This document shows positions 16,501 to 21,677 of a stretch of DNA of 21,923 bases, piece after piece. A program made the translations under genes and the position numbers. Below the pieces are notes generated by a model. The model saw only the letters and a program-made list of their open reading frames with translations. It was not told the DNA's origin and did not search any database. The stretch spans positions 1-21,923 of the IMG/VR virus record IMGVR_UViG_3300045953_000106, one strand, 5' to 3'. Every line of letters begins with the position of its first letter. Positions within the stretch are counted from its first letter, which is position 1. The DNA comes from a virus.

Positions 16501-17019
16501 TGGCGTCAGCTGCTCATCGAGGAAGGCCCGCCGACCATCCCGCCGGCCGATGTCGAGCTCGAGGATTCCGTCGGCGTGTGGGATGAGCTGGACGTCGTAT
16601 CCATCACGCCGGTCGATCTGGAGGACACGGCGGGCGTCGATGAAACGCTGGACATTATCGCCGAGATTACGGTCGAGGATGCGTTCGCGCCGAGCCTGTT
16701 GCCGCCCGCGTTCGTCGCCGTGCGCACGAACCAGAGCGAGACGCCGACCAGCCTGTACCGCTACTCGATCGAGATTTTCGATAACACCGACCCGATCGAG
16801 CTGGAATTTTACGTGAAAATCGCGGGCGTCTGGCAGCTCGAGGATACGATCACGTTCCTGACCGCCGGGCGTCACGACATCAATATCCCGCCGGTCGGCA
16901 GTGTCGGCGATCCGGATGTCGAAGAATTCCGCATCCTCGACCTGAACGTACAGGAGCCGATCGCGTGGACGGCGATCGGCGTCTCATGGACCTATCAAAC
17001 CCCGATTGCGAGCCTCTGA
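13513..17019 (+). CDS. Large tail tip / central hub-like protein
   Basis: This 1168-residue protein is the largest product here and sits where the tail tip or hub is normally encoded. The N-terminus (residues 4-45) has three copies of a R-x-S-T-I-A-x-Y repeat. A lectin-like segment (about 310-440) contains FRVWLNGTLVID. From about 460 (GQVEAVIIDRRQTAGDQD) to about 1010 the sequence is hub-like, with LYDGLYSPRDSSG near 736, VTEPIDDARAWAEEFIY near 774-790, APTGWCPALDNDARISP near 791-807 and GERVINIVEYEYPRHYI near 836-852. The C-terminus has two LED-x-x-GV repeats and a final beta domain (YRYSIEIFDNT, then IELEFYVKIAGVWQLED). It may carry receptor recognition as well as tip assembly. No peptidoglycan hydrolase motif is seen. 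Hub assignment is from order, size and general pattern. Confidence 0.7.
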   Translation: MADARVSTIAIYGAGEGGPRTSTIAIYAASVAFSSPRTSTIAAYAVEPDRPTLQLVADAAGLYIGAKGFGTENHRIYYAPESAGLTRTNYLTVGVLFFQGTLAPLQAWLPEWKLQTGLVRGARYSYVVVGYHAATDTDLTSDVVASVFGAIDCALFVGGRKIWRTDAEWSVSSLLTSIRPGCSILGRPPQPPPMGGDLHNRMGILVPACADGSIAGASTGEQEIEGILTLDPNMTGAAPFLPHYGQEDSAYALVTHASETDAGVNTFIAQIVTGLFTPGFAPTLQAIEIVSVVDTTPVLVASVEFPELVDELPYALLAPWFNYSFNNYSFPHGFAAHLRLRSTPRPDLAPTSAGRQWWQFRVWLNGTLVIDTAHERASAMVAGTAGIGERTVGGAAHWSSVNGTFACQGAPCAVTLEVYDDDRTTILWEVGTNPAHANPYLCLPENYGEQEIDVVRGAATIGQVEAVIIDRRQTAGDQDSGWLTDKLADRIHGRRCRMRRFVSEDIGWVTIADGPAGTPRLDASFAAYHFVIRDTRETERKVRAFVTSDTTSLLPLGITNGFGLIPAVTPLSGPYITGLPAANALIDFAPGYWTGTVGVDAVVDDAVVISAEHEAMVQATRVEDIGGGQFRNHYDNVKLLWRIAGSMAAYTEWATPVGTYSDDTARPLVAVFDALKVTGQPVRAAFVIQSDAIPGAPALDTEDLEVIIVPVDAQPTSSQWPLHIDGLTAGEFLTNLYDGLYSPRDSSGNIVPTGIRYDAAALLAMTTQVTLRVTEPIDDARAWAEEFIYAPTGWCPALDNDARISPVSQIPPLSTAGLTDINGAITEPVPGWHAGERVINIVEYEYPRHYIPADSSVPVDGDGLATRTQRITDTTLLHSETSIERHGEQKVDFNGLAFAAIGSGIGEPLGYPQDPDAIQTELGYQLAYERGLYILPRYEEGAQAIDVPVMRSATATLRAGDWVLANLAWFPNYITRRRGQTDMIGQIMAIADLDCAWRQLLIEEGPPTIPPADVELEDSVGVWDELDVVSITPVDLEDTAGVDETLDIIAEITVEDAFAPSLLPPAFVAVRTNQSETPTSLYRYSIEIFDNTDPIELEFYVKIAGVWQLEDTITFLTAGRHDINIPPVGSVGDPDVEEFRILDLNVQEPIAWTAIGVSWTYQTPIASL
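13522..13647 (+). repeat. Three R-x-S-T-I-A-x-Y repeats
   Basis: Codons at 13522-13551, 13567-13596 and 13618-13647 encode ARVSTIAIYG, PRTSTIAIYA and PRTSTIAAYA, at 15- and 17-residue spacing. The DNA of copies 1 and 2 is nearly the same; copy 3 has several synonymous changes, so the peptide is conserved beyond the DNA. Confidence 0.85.
16558..16656 (+). repeat. Two LED-x-x-GV-x-x-x-LD repeats
   Basis: Codons at 16558-16596 and 16618-16656 encode LEDSVGVWDELDV and LEDTAGVDETLDI, 20 residues apart in phase. A third, shorter acidic copy (VEDAF) follows. They lie between the hub part and the C-terminal domain of the tip protein and look like a repeated strand linker. Confidence 0.7.
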
Positions 17020-17462
17020 TGAATGCAAAGGAGCTGAAGGATGGGCGCGCCGTGCGCGGCACGCTGACCGTGCGGAAGCATCGCGCCGACGGCAGCGGCG
17101 AAGTCGTGCGCATCGGCAACGAGCTGGTCGGCCCGCACGTCCTCGCCATTCTGTGCGCGAACATGCCGGGGCGCGAGGAGATCGACCGGCTGTCCGTCGA
17201 GGATACGAGCAACGCGAGCCTGATTGCGCTGCTCGCGGTCAACGCGACCGACCACAATGGCACGGATGCGTTCTGCACGTTCCAATGGGTGTGCCCGCCG
17301 GGCACGGGTACGGGCGCGTGGGACGACGTCTACATCCTGACGCAATCGGCGGAAGTGCTGTCCGAGTTCATCGGACGCAACGGCGACCTGGGCAGCAAGG
17401 GTGCGGGCGATACGTGGCTCGTGACCTACACGCTGTATTTCGTGCCGCTTTCAATGAGCTGA
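17019..17462 (+). CDS. Tail-tip-associated protein of unknown function
   Basis: This 147-residue protein is coupled to the tip gene by a TGATG overlap; an upstream in-frame ATG at 16965 lies inside the tip gene and is rejected. It starts MNAKELKDGRAVRGTLTVRK, with a beta-hairpin-like opening, a helical-acidic middle (PGREEIDRLSVEDTSNASLI) and a beta-rich end (DTWLVTYTLYFVPLSMS). Cys residues occur at CANMP, FCTFQ and VCPPG. Proteins of this size often follow the hub and help form the tip, but no family is recognised. It is the last tail gene before the only real intergenic gap. Confidence 0.7.
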   Translation: MNAKELKDGRAVRGTLTVRKHRADGSGEVVRIGNELVGPHVLAILCANMPGREEIDRLSVEDTSNASLIALLAVNATDHNGTDAFCTFQWVCPPGTGTGAWDDVYILTQSAEVLSEFIGRNGDLGSKGAGDTWLVTYTLYFVPLSMS

Positions 17463-17529
17463 GGATGCAACGGGTTTGGTGCGCCTCCCCTGGCGTCACT
17501 CACAGCCCACGGTAACGAAATGATGAGAG
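17463..17529 (+). other. Intergenic gap between tail and lysis modules with imperfect hairpin
   Basis: This 67-base gap is the longest non-coding stretch in the window. It contains an imperfect hairpin at 17479-17499: GTGCGCC, loop TCCCCT, then GGCG, one bulged T and CAC. No U-tract follows, so it is not a standard intrinsic terminator, and I see no convincing -35/-10 pair. It could be a weak processing or attenuation site, or chance. The overlapping ATG codons at 17520 and 17523 open a different frame that stops early and is not coding. Confidence 0.3.
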
Positions 17530-17823
17530 ATGACGGCACAGGGCAGTACTGGCAACGGCGCCAACGGTTACGGGCTCAACAAGGTTTTCACCACGGTCAT
17601 CGCCACGGTGATCGCGACGGGCATCAGTGCATCGGCGGTGTTCACGATCCGCACGTCGGTGACGCAGGCGCGCATCGATGAGCGGCTGGCGAACCAGGTG
17701 CAGGTCAACGCGGATGTGCGTGCGCGGGAGGTGGAATTGCAACAGCAGATAAAGGCGATGCAGACCGTCGTCGGCGATCTGCAGACACGGCTGATCCGCA
17801 TCGAGGAAAGGATGAGCCGATGA
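17530..17823 (+). CDS. Membrane-anchored coiled-coil lysis-module protein
   Basis: This 97-residue protein has a short polar N-terminus, one transmembrane segment (about residues 19-41, TTVIATVIATGISASAVFTI) and then a long charged coiled coil to the end (ANQVQVNADVRAREVELQQQ, then LQTRLIRIEERMSR). This N-in anchor plus periplasmic coiled coil resembles the layout of inner-membrane spanins, and also some holin-associated proteins. A GAGAG just before the ATG at 17530 is too close to be an ideal ribosome site. The gene ends in an ATGA overlap with another protein of the same layout. No outer-membrane lipoprotein partner was found with confidence, so the spanin idea is tentative. Confidence 0.65.
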   Translation: MTAQGSTGNGANGYGLNKVFTTVIATVIATGISASAVFTIRTSVTQARIDERLANQVQVNADVRAREVELQQQIKAMQTVVGDLQTRLIRIEERMSR

Positions 17824-18185
17824 CGCAAGAGGATGAAGCGCAATACGCGGCATGGCTGGACTCGGACGAACGCCGGGAGCTGCTGCGCTATCTGCGTGCG
17901 CAACTGCCGGCATGGGTGACGGTCGGCATGCACACCCTGCTCGCGTTTACGGCGGTGATTGCGATCGGCATCGCGGTGGTCGCATACCGTACGCTGGAGT
18001 CGAGCGTGCGCAGCGAGGTGCTGCTGACACAGGCGGTAAACGCGGCGCAGGCGGGCGCAAACGATACGCGGCTGTTGCGTGTGTTCTTTGATTCGACACT
18101 GGAGGCCGCGCAGCGACGCGCGGATTCCTTGCGCGTGATGCGCGACCGTCAAATCGACTCGCTTCGCGCGTTACGCCAACGGTGA
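17820..18185 (+). CDS. Second membrane-anchored coiled-coil lysis-module protein
   Basis: This 121-residue protein is coupled by ATGA to the one before. Residues 1-30 are an acidic/basic cytoplasmic helix (EDEAQYAAWLDSDERRELL), residues about 34-56 are a transmembrane helix (VTVGMHTLLAFTAVIAIGIAVV), and the rest is a charged helix (FFDSTLEAAQRRADSLRVMR) with heptad character. The layout again suggests an i-spanin or holin-associated protein facing the periplasm. Two adjacent proteins with the same topology could form a hetero-oligomer. No lipobox is present in this frame. Confidence 0.65.
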   Translation: MTQEDEAQYAAWLDSDERRELLRYLRAQLPAWVTVGMHTLLAFTAVIAIGIAVVAYRTLESSVRSEVLLTQAVNAAQAGANDTRLLRVFFDSTLEAAQRRADSLRVMRDRQIDSLRALRQR

Positions 18186-18194
18186 GGACGCCGT

Positions 18195-18401
18195 ATGACC
18201 AAACTGGCACAGACTGGCGTAGGCTTCGCGCTCATCAGCGCGGGCATATTCGCGTTCGTCTACCTCGAGCACCGAAGCGAATGGGTCGCGCTCATCCTCA
18301 TCCTGATCGGCGGCAACTTCGTTTCGCAGTCGATCATCGCGGGCGCGTTGAAGGGCGCCGCAGACCTGTTGCCGTTCCGGCGGCCGGAGGGGAAGCCATG
18401 A
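18195..18401 (+). CDS. Two-helix small membrane protein, holin candidate
   Basis: This 68-residue protein has two predicted transmembrane helices (about 7-24, TGVGFALISAGIFAFVYL, and 29-51, EWVALILILIGGNFVSQSIIAG), a short charged turn (EHRSE) and a basic, Pro-containing C-terminus. Size and hairpin topology fit class II holins. GGTGAGGA just before it (GAGG at 18184-18187) gives a proper ribosome site 7 bases from the ATG at 18195. It lies upstream of the endolysin and ends in an ATGA overlap with a 23-residue gene. It competes with the 49-residue protein at 19047 for the holin role. Confidence 0.7.
   Translation: MTKLAQTGVGFALISAGIFAFVYLEHRSEWVALILILIGGNFVSQSIIAGALKGAADLLPFRRPEGKP
18386..18390 (+). 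promoter_or_regulatory. Shine-Dalgarno of the 23-residue gene
   Basis: GGAGG lies 7 bases before the ATG at 18398, inside the last codons of the holin-candidate gene. Spacing and sequence are close to ideal, which argues that translation of the very short frame is real. Confidence 0.6.
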
Positions 18402-18469
18402 CATGGCTTGTCGACATCATCGAAACCGCGCGCATGTGGCGCCGAATACGGAGGGCGTTTTGCCGATGA
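18398..18469 (+). CDS. 23-residue cationic amphipathic microprotein
   Basis: This frame has 24 codons including the stop. It begins in an ATGA overlap with the holin candidate and ends in an ATGA overlap with the zinc-ribbon gene, and has its own GGAGG at ideal spacing. The peptide starts MTWLVDIIETARMW and ends with a basic stretch (RRIRRAFCR): six Arg against one Asp and one Glu. On a helix Trp3, Ile7, Trp14, Ile17 and Phe21 fall near one face and the Arg residues on the other, the pattern of a membrane-surface amphipathic helix. It has no homologue I know. A role in membrane disruption or as a holin regulator is guesswork; a pure coupling leader is the main alternative. Confidence 0.55.
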   Translation: MTWLVDIIETARMWRRIRRAFCR

Positions 18470-18648
18470 ACACGCGGACGGCGCGCGAACGTCAAACGAG
18501 CCTCGAAGAATTGCACGAAGAGCATCGGCAACGGCTGGCGGAGCACTTCGCGGACACGGGCCGCTGTACATGCAAGGCACCGATCCGACAGCGCCAGTAT
18601 CGCGGCGTGTGGACGTGCGCGGTGTGCCAAAAACCGATGGAGCGCTGA
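18466..18648 (+). CDS. 60-residue zinc-ribbon-like protein
   Basis: This 60-residue protein has a charged helix (ERQTSLEELHEEHRQRLAEH, about 9-27) followed by a C-x-C...C-x-x-C arrangement: Cys34, Cys36, Cys51 and Cys54, in GRCTCK and WTCAVCQK. This is a plausible treble-clef or zinc-ribbon site. GGAGGG at 18450-18455 lies 10 bases before the ATG at 18466, which also overlaps the microprotein stop. It sits between holin candidate and endolysin, an unusual place for a nucleic-acid-binding ribbon. The frame is open upstream to 18403, but coupling and the ribosome site favour 18466. Function unknown. Confidence 0.65.
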   Translation: MNTRTARERQTSLEELHEEHRQRLAEHFADTGRCTCKAPIRQRQYRGVWTCAVCQKPMER

Positions 18649-18649
18649 C

Positions 18650-19045
18650 ATGCCACAATTTTCGACGGCCAGCGAATCGCGACTCGCGACGTGCGACCCG
18701 CGGCTGCAATCGGTGCTGCGGCTTGCGATCGAAGTCGTCGACTTCTCGGTACTCGAAGGCCACAGGTCGGTCGCGCGGCAACAGGCGCTATACGCGCAGG
18801 GCCGCACGAAGCCGGGCAGCATCGTGACCAAGGTCGACGGCGTGCGCGTCAAGGGCAAACACAATTACCAGCCGTCGCGCGCGGTCGATGTGCTCCCGTA
18901 CCCGTTCGCCGGCTGGAACGATTACGACGGCTTCGCGTTCGTCGCGGGTCACATCCTGATGGCAGCGCACACGCTCGGCATCCGCGTTCGCTGGGGCGGC
19001 AACTGGAACAGCGATCTGGTCGACCTTCCACACTTCGAGGTGTGA
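18650..19045 (+). CDS. Endolysin, peptidase M15-type (L-alanyl-D-glutamate or D-Ala-D-Ala peptidase)
   Basis: This 131-residue enzyme would cleave peptide stems of peptidoglycan at the end of infection. The zinc-site pattern of phage M15 endolysins is present: KHNYQPSRAVDVLPYP gives His71 and Asp80, and DLPHFEV at the C-terminus gives His128 with Glu130. Conserved EGHRS (36-40), RQQALYAQGRTKPG and RWGGNWN (114-120) blocks also match. It is a single catalytic domain without a cell-wall-binding module or signal peptide, so release needs a holin. The start at 18650 is 1 base after the upstream stop. The exact bond cut (L-Ala-D-Glu versus D-Ala-D-Ala) cannot be told from sequence. Confidence 0.9.
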   Translation: MPQFSTASESRLATCDPRLQSVLRLAIEVVDFSVLEGHRSVARQQALYAQGRTKPGSIVTKVDGVRVKGKHNYQPSRAVDVLPYPFAGWNDYDGFAFVAGHILMAAHTLGIRVRWGGNWNSDLVDLPHFEV

Positions 19046-19046
19046 C

Positions 19047-19196
19047 ATGCTGACACTGCTTTCCGTGCTGCTCGCGCTGGTCATCGCGTACGCCGTTGTC
19101 GCGAACCGGACGCAGCCGCGGCAACTGCTGGAGGTCGTTCTGGTCGTCGCCATCATCGCGACCGTCGTCTACATCGTGTTCAACTTGGGGGGCTGA
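19047..19196 (+). CDS. 49-residue two-helix membrane protein, second holin candidate
   Basis: This frame of 50 codons begins 1 base after the endolysin stop. It encodes two hydrophobic helices, about 2-19 (LTLLSVLLALVIAYAVV) and 29-46 (EVVLVVAIIATVVYIVFN), joined by a short polar turn (NRTQPRQ). Such a minimal hairpin is like very small holins or pinholins, and placement directly after the endolysin is also seen for holin or antiholin genes. The last codons contain the GGGGGG that serves the next gene. No family is recognised; the transmembrane hairpin is clear. Confidence 0.65.
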   Translation: MLTLLSVLLALVIAYAVVANRTQPRQLLEVVLVVAIIATVVYIVFNLGG

Positions 19197-19197
19197 C

Positions 19198-19371
19198 ATG
19201 AACGGGAAAGCCAAGGCCAAAAAGGCCATCGATGAAGCGCGGCAGCACCTGATCATCGTGCAGGGGCTGCTGCAGAACGCGCTCGACGCCGTGAACGCGG
19301 CAGAAGGCGAAGACCCGCCGCCGCAGGATGACGAACCGGGGCCGGGCGTAACGCCCGTCGGAGGCGACTAA
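19198..19371 (+). CDS. 57-residue charged protein of unknown function
   Basis: This 57-residue protein has a basic N-terminus (MNGKAKAKKAIDEARQ), an amphipathic helix (HLIIVQGLLQNALDAVNAAE) and an acidic Pro-rich tail (EDPPPQDDEPGPG). The GGGGGG at 19187-19192 lies 5 bases before the ATG at 19198; the longer frame back to 19096 overlaps the 49-residue gene and is rejected. It ends in a TAATG overlap with the Ig-like surface protein. It could be a soluble partner of the small membrane proteins, but nothing shows this. Confidence 0.6.
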   Translation: MNGKAKAKKAIDEARQHLIIVQGLLQNALDAVNAAEGEDPPPQDDEPGPGVTPVGGD

Positions 19372-20609
19372 TGGGCGCGAACAAAATCAAGATTGCGCTC
19401 GTGACCGACTACGGCGAGCGCTTCAACGCGACACTCACGCGCGAGCTCGACCAGCCGCCGCAGTACATCACGCTGGAATCGGCGACGGTCGATGGTGTCA
19501 GCATTCCGACGGGGCCGCCCGTCGTCGAGCCGCCGCCGGTTGACCCCCCGGTCGAGCCGCCGGTCGAGCCGCCCGTCACGACACTACGCATCGTGAGCGG
19601 CGACGGACAGACGGCCGCGCCCGATACGCGCGTCACGCTAGTGGTGGAATTGGCCGGCGCGGATGGTCCCATTGCGGATGCGCGGATCAGCTTCATCCCG
19701 ACATCGGGCGGCGGCCGCTTCACGGCGGCAAAGCCTGTGTATGTTGCCGATCCTGTGGTCGAGGCGGCGGGCGGCCGCGTCGCAAAGACCGGCGCCGATG
19801 GCCGTGCCCAATGTGATTGGGTATTCGGCAGCGGGCCGCAGACTGCCGCGGTTACTGCGATGGATCACGGGCTCGATGTCACGTTCACGGCGACGGGAAC
19901 CACGAGTGGAGGCGGCGGGACGACACCGCCACCCAGCGGCAACCTGCCGGTCGCGACGACGTTCGACACGGGTTCGTCCGCACCTTTCGTAGACACGAAC
20001 GGCTCAGCGACGGGCAATCAGCACATCAACATCATGGACGACCCGACCGGCCAGTTCGTCGGCAAGGTCGCGCGCTACCGCTTCCAGCGCACGGGCGGCA
20101 GCGTCGACGTCAATCGCGCGCTCACCTACACGCTGTCACCCGGTGATGCGGTCGGGCTGGGCAAGACCATCTTCATGCGCGGCGAGGTGCTGATCCCGAC
20201 GCCGCAACCGAATATGGCGAACGCGATGCGCAAGCTGATTTATGTGCAGCGCGCCACGAATGACGCGAGCTTTGCCGTCATCAAGGCGACAGGCAACACA
20301 CTGAAAGTCGAGATTACGGGCAACCGCATCTTTTCCGGCGGCTCGCTCCCCTATGACGGCAGGGTAGCGCTGGAGGTGCAGATCACGGCCAACAGTGCGC
20401 TTGGTGTGGCGGACGGGATCCTGCGCGTCTGGAAGAATGGCGCGCTCGTGATCGACCGATCGGACGTCCTATGGCTGACGACAACGGCGCCGTTCAAGGA
20501 GATCAAGTTCGGGCAGCAGACACAGCATGAGCAGAATGATGCAACGATCATGTTCGACGAGTATCGCTATTGGGATAACCTGGCCGTGAGCGCGCAGCGC
20601 ATCGGCTAA
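19371..20609 (+). CDS. Surface protein with Ig-like (Big_1-type) and lectin-fold domains
   Basis: This 412-residue protein has four parts: a short N-terminal beta region (1-48) that may anchor it to the virion; a Pro-rich hinge with P-V-E-P units (about 49-69); an invasin-like Ig domain (about 70-176), with TRVTLVVELAGADGPIADA, a SGGGRF turn, GRVAKTGADGRAQCDWVF and a closing strand VTFTATGT; and after a Gly/Pro linker a C-terminal jelly-roll (about 191-412) with LRVWKNGALVID and FDEYRYWDNLAV, a pattern shared with LamG and polysaccharide-lyase-like folds. No catalytic residues can be assigned. The role is probably binding host surface polysaccharide. GGAGG at 19360-19364 lies 6 bases before the ATG, which overlaps the upstream stop. 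Whether it is head- or tail-attached is unknown. Confidence 0.75.
   Translation: MGANKIKIALVTDYGERFNATLTRELDQPPQYITLESATVDGVSIPTGPPVVEPPPVDPPVEPPVEPPVTTLRIVSGDGQTAAPDTRVTLVVELAGADGPIADARISFIPTSGGGRFTAAKPVYVADPVVEAAGGRVAKTGADGRAQCDWVFGSGPQTAAVTAMDHGLDVTFTATGTTSGGGGTTPPPSGNLPVATTFDTGSSAPFVDTNGSATGNQHINIMDDPTGQFVGKVARYRFQRTGGSVDVNRALTYTLSPGDAVGLGKTIFMRGEVLIPTPQPNMANAMRKLIYVQRATNDASFAVIKATGNTLKVEITGNRIFSGGSLPYDGRVALEVQITANSALGVADGILRVWKNGALVIDRSDVLWLTTTAPFKEIKFGQQTQHEQNDATIMFDEYRYWDNLAVSAQRIG
19548..19577 (+). repeat. Pro-Val-Glu-Pro hinge repeat
   Basis: A 12-base unit CCGGTCGAGCCG occurs at 19548-19559 and again at 19560-19571, then continues CCC-GTC. Together with the preceding PPPVDP codons it encodes a short stiff Pro-rich hinge. 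In-frame length change here would alter hinge length without breaking the protein. Confidence 0.7.
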
Positions 20610-20617
20610 TCACCTTC

Positions 20618-20623
20618 GGAGGG
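20618..20623 (+). promoter_or_regulatory. Strong Shine-Dalgarno before the 181-residue surface gene
   Basis: GGAGGG lies 7 bases before the ATG at 20631, in a 21-base gap. It is the most ideal free-standing ribosome site in the window and suggests a highly made product. Confidence 0.65.
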
Positions 20624-20630
20624 ACGCACC

Positions 20631-21176
20631 ATGCCCATCGTTGACACCGACATCGTTTTCCGGCTGAGCATTCCCGGCGCGGCTGCTGGCGACGCCGACG
20701 CGCAGCCGGACCCCAACGACTCGCTCGGCGAGTTCATGAGCACGACGGCGCTCGACCTGGGCACGCCGTTGAACAACCTGTTCGATGACGTCAGCGGCGC
20801 AGAGAACGCGGCGAGCGACGTCGAGTACCGATGCATCTTCGTGCTCAACGATCACGCGTCACTGACGCTGCAGAGCGCGAAGGTCTGGCTGCAGTCGGAG
20901 GTCGCGGGCGGCGCCAGCATCGCCATCGGATTGGACCCCGCCGGCAATGTTGCGCGCAACAGTGGCACCGATCAAGCCGCCACTGTCGCAACCGAGCAGG
21001 ATGCACCCGCAGGTGTGTCATTCAGTTCACCGGCATCGGAAGGCGCCGCGCTGTCGATCGGGGATCTGGACGCGGACGACGTGCGCGCCATCTGGATACG
21101 GCGCACGGCTGCAAACACTGCGGCGCTCAACAACGACGGCGTGACGCTGCGCGTGAAGGGCGACACGGCCGCATAG
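20631..21176 (+). CDS. Beta-rich virion protein of unknown function
   Basis: This 181-residue protein begins MPIVDTDIVFRLSIPGAAAG and continues with a SLGEFMS block, NNLFDDVSGAEN and VEYRCIFVLNDH, followed by strands such as LTLQSAKVWL and a C-terminal IRRTAANTAALNNDGVTLR. This opening (D-I-x-x-R-L-S...S-L-G...LFDDV...E-Y-R-C-I-x-V) reminds me of a conserved hypothetical family seen in siphophage structural regions, but I cannot name it. It is beta-rich, acidic, lacks a signal peptide and has a strong ribosome site, so an abundant fibre or decoration protein is plausible. Confidence 0.7.
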   Translation: MPIVDTDIVFRLSIPGAAAGDADAQPDPNDSLGEFMSTTALDLGTPLNNLFDDVSGAENAASDVEYRCIFVLNDHASLTLQSAKVWLQSEVAGGASIAIGLDPAGNVARNSGTDQAATVATEQDAPAGVSFSSPASEGAALSIGDLDADDVRAIWIRRTAANTAALNNDGVTLRVKGDTAA

Positions 21177-21179
21177 GAG
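21175..21179 (+). promoter_or_regulatory. Shine-Dalgarno of the 161-residue surface gene
   Basis: AGGAG overlaps the previous TAG stop and lies 10 bases before the ATG at 21190. The AT-rich spacer (AAAATAAAAC) stands out in this GC-rich DNA and would keep the start unstructured. Confidence 0.6.
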
Positions 21180-21189
21180 AAAATAAAAC

Positions 21190-21675
21190 ATGGCGATGGG
21201 TGCGATTCTCCTGCTGCCGGGCGCGAACGACTACCCGGCAAGCAACCCCGCGACGCCGGACGTGCTCAATGCCGTTACGGTGCTCGACTTCGATGCGAGC
21301 ACGGATGAGTCGGTATTCTGGACGTTCGTGATGCCGCAAACGTACGCCGGCGGCACGCTCACGGCCTACGTGTACTACACGATGTCAAGCGCCACGAGCG
21401 GAAACGTTGTGCTACAAGTTGCGCTTGAGGCGATCGCTGATGGCGAATCCGCCGCGTCGGACAGCTTCGACACGGTGAACAATTCCGGGCAGGTAGCAGT
21501 GCCCGGCACGGCGGGCCTGTTGGATGTCGCGTCGATCACCCTCACGAACAAAGACAGCGTGAACGCGGGCGAGCGCGTGCGCTGCAGGCTCAACCGAGAC
21601 GCGGACAGCACTACCGCGACAGACGACGCAGCGGGCGATCTGGAATTGCACGCCGTCGAGATTCGGGAGTCGTAA
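21190..21675 (+). CDS. Beta-sandwich virion surface protein of unknown function
   Basis: This 161-residue protein has the layout of a single beta-sandwich: ILLLPGANDYPASNPATPDV, then VTVLDFDASTDESVFWTFVM, PQTYAGGTLTAYVYYTMSS and a C-terminal strand VRCRLNRDAD followed by DLELHAVEIRES. The D-F-D-x-x-x-x-E-x-x-x-W...P-x-x-Y-x-G-G-x-L-T-x-x-V-Y pattern resembles small proteins that follow tail-fibre genes in environmental phages. No catalytic motif is seen. It begins after an AT-rich spacer with its own ribosome site and ends 2 bases before the next gene. Confidence 0.7.
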   Translation: MAMGAILLLPGANDYPASNPATPDVLNAVTVLDFDASTDESVFWTFVMPQTYAGGTLTAYVYYTMSSATSGNVVLQVALEAIADGESAASDSFDTVNNSGQVAVPGTAGLLDVASITLTNKDSVNAGERVRCRLNRDADSTTATDDAAGDLELHAVEIRES

Positions 21676-21677
21676 GC

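Noticed and set aside
17479-17499. Intrinsic terminator after the tail genes
   Set aside because: The stem is short and bulged and no U-tract follows; it is listed only as an imperfect hairpin.
17852-18091. Embedded frame with a lipobox-like L-S-A-C, possible Rz1-type outer-membrane spanin
   Set aside because: The region before the Cys is too short and weakly hydrophobic (TPGAAALSAC) for a signal peptide, and the rest looks like a GC-rich shadow. Worth recalling only if no other spanin is found.
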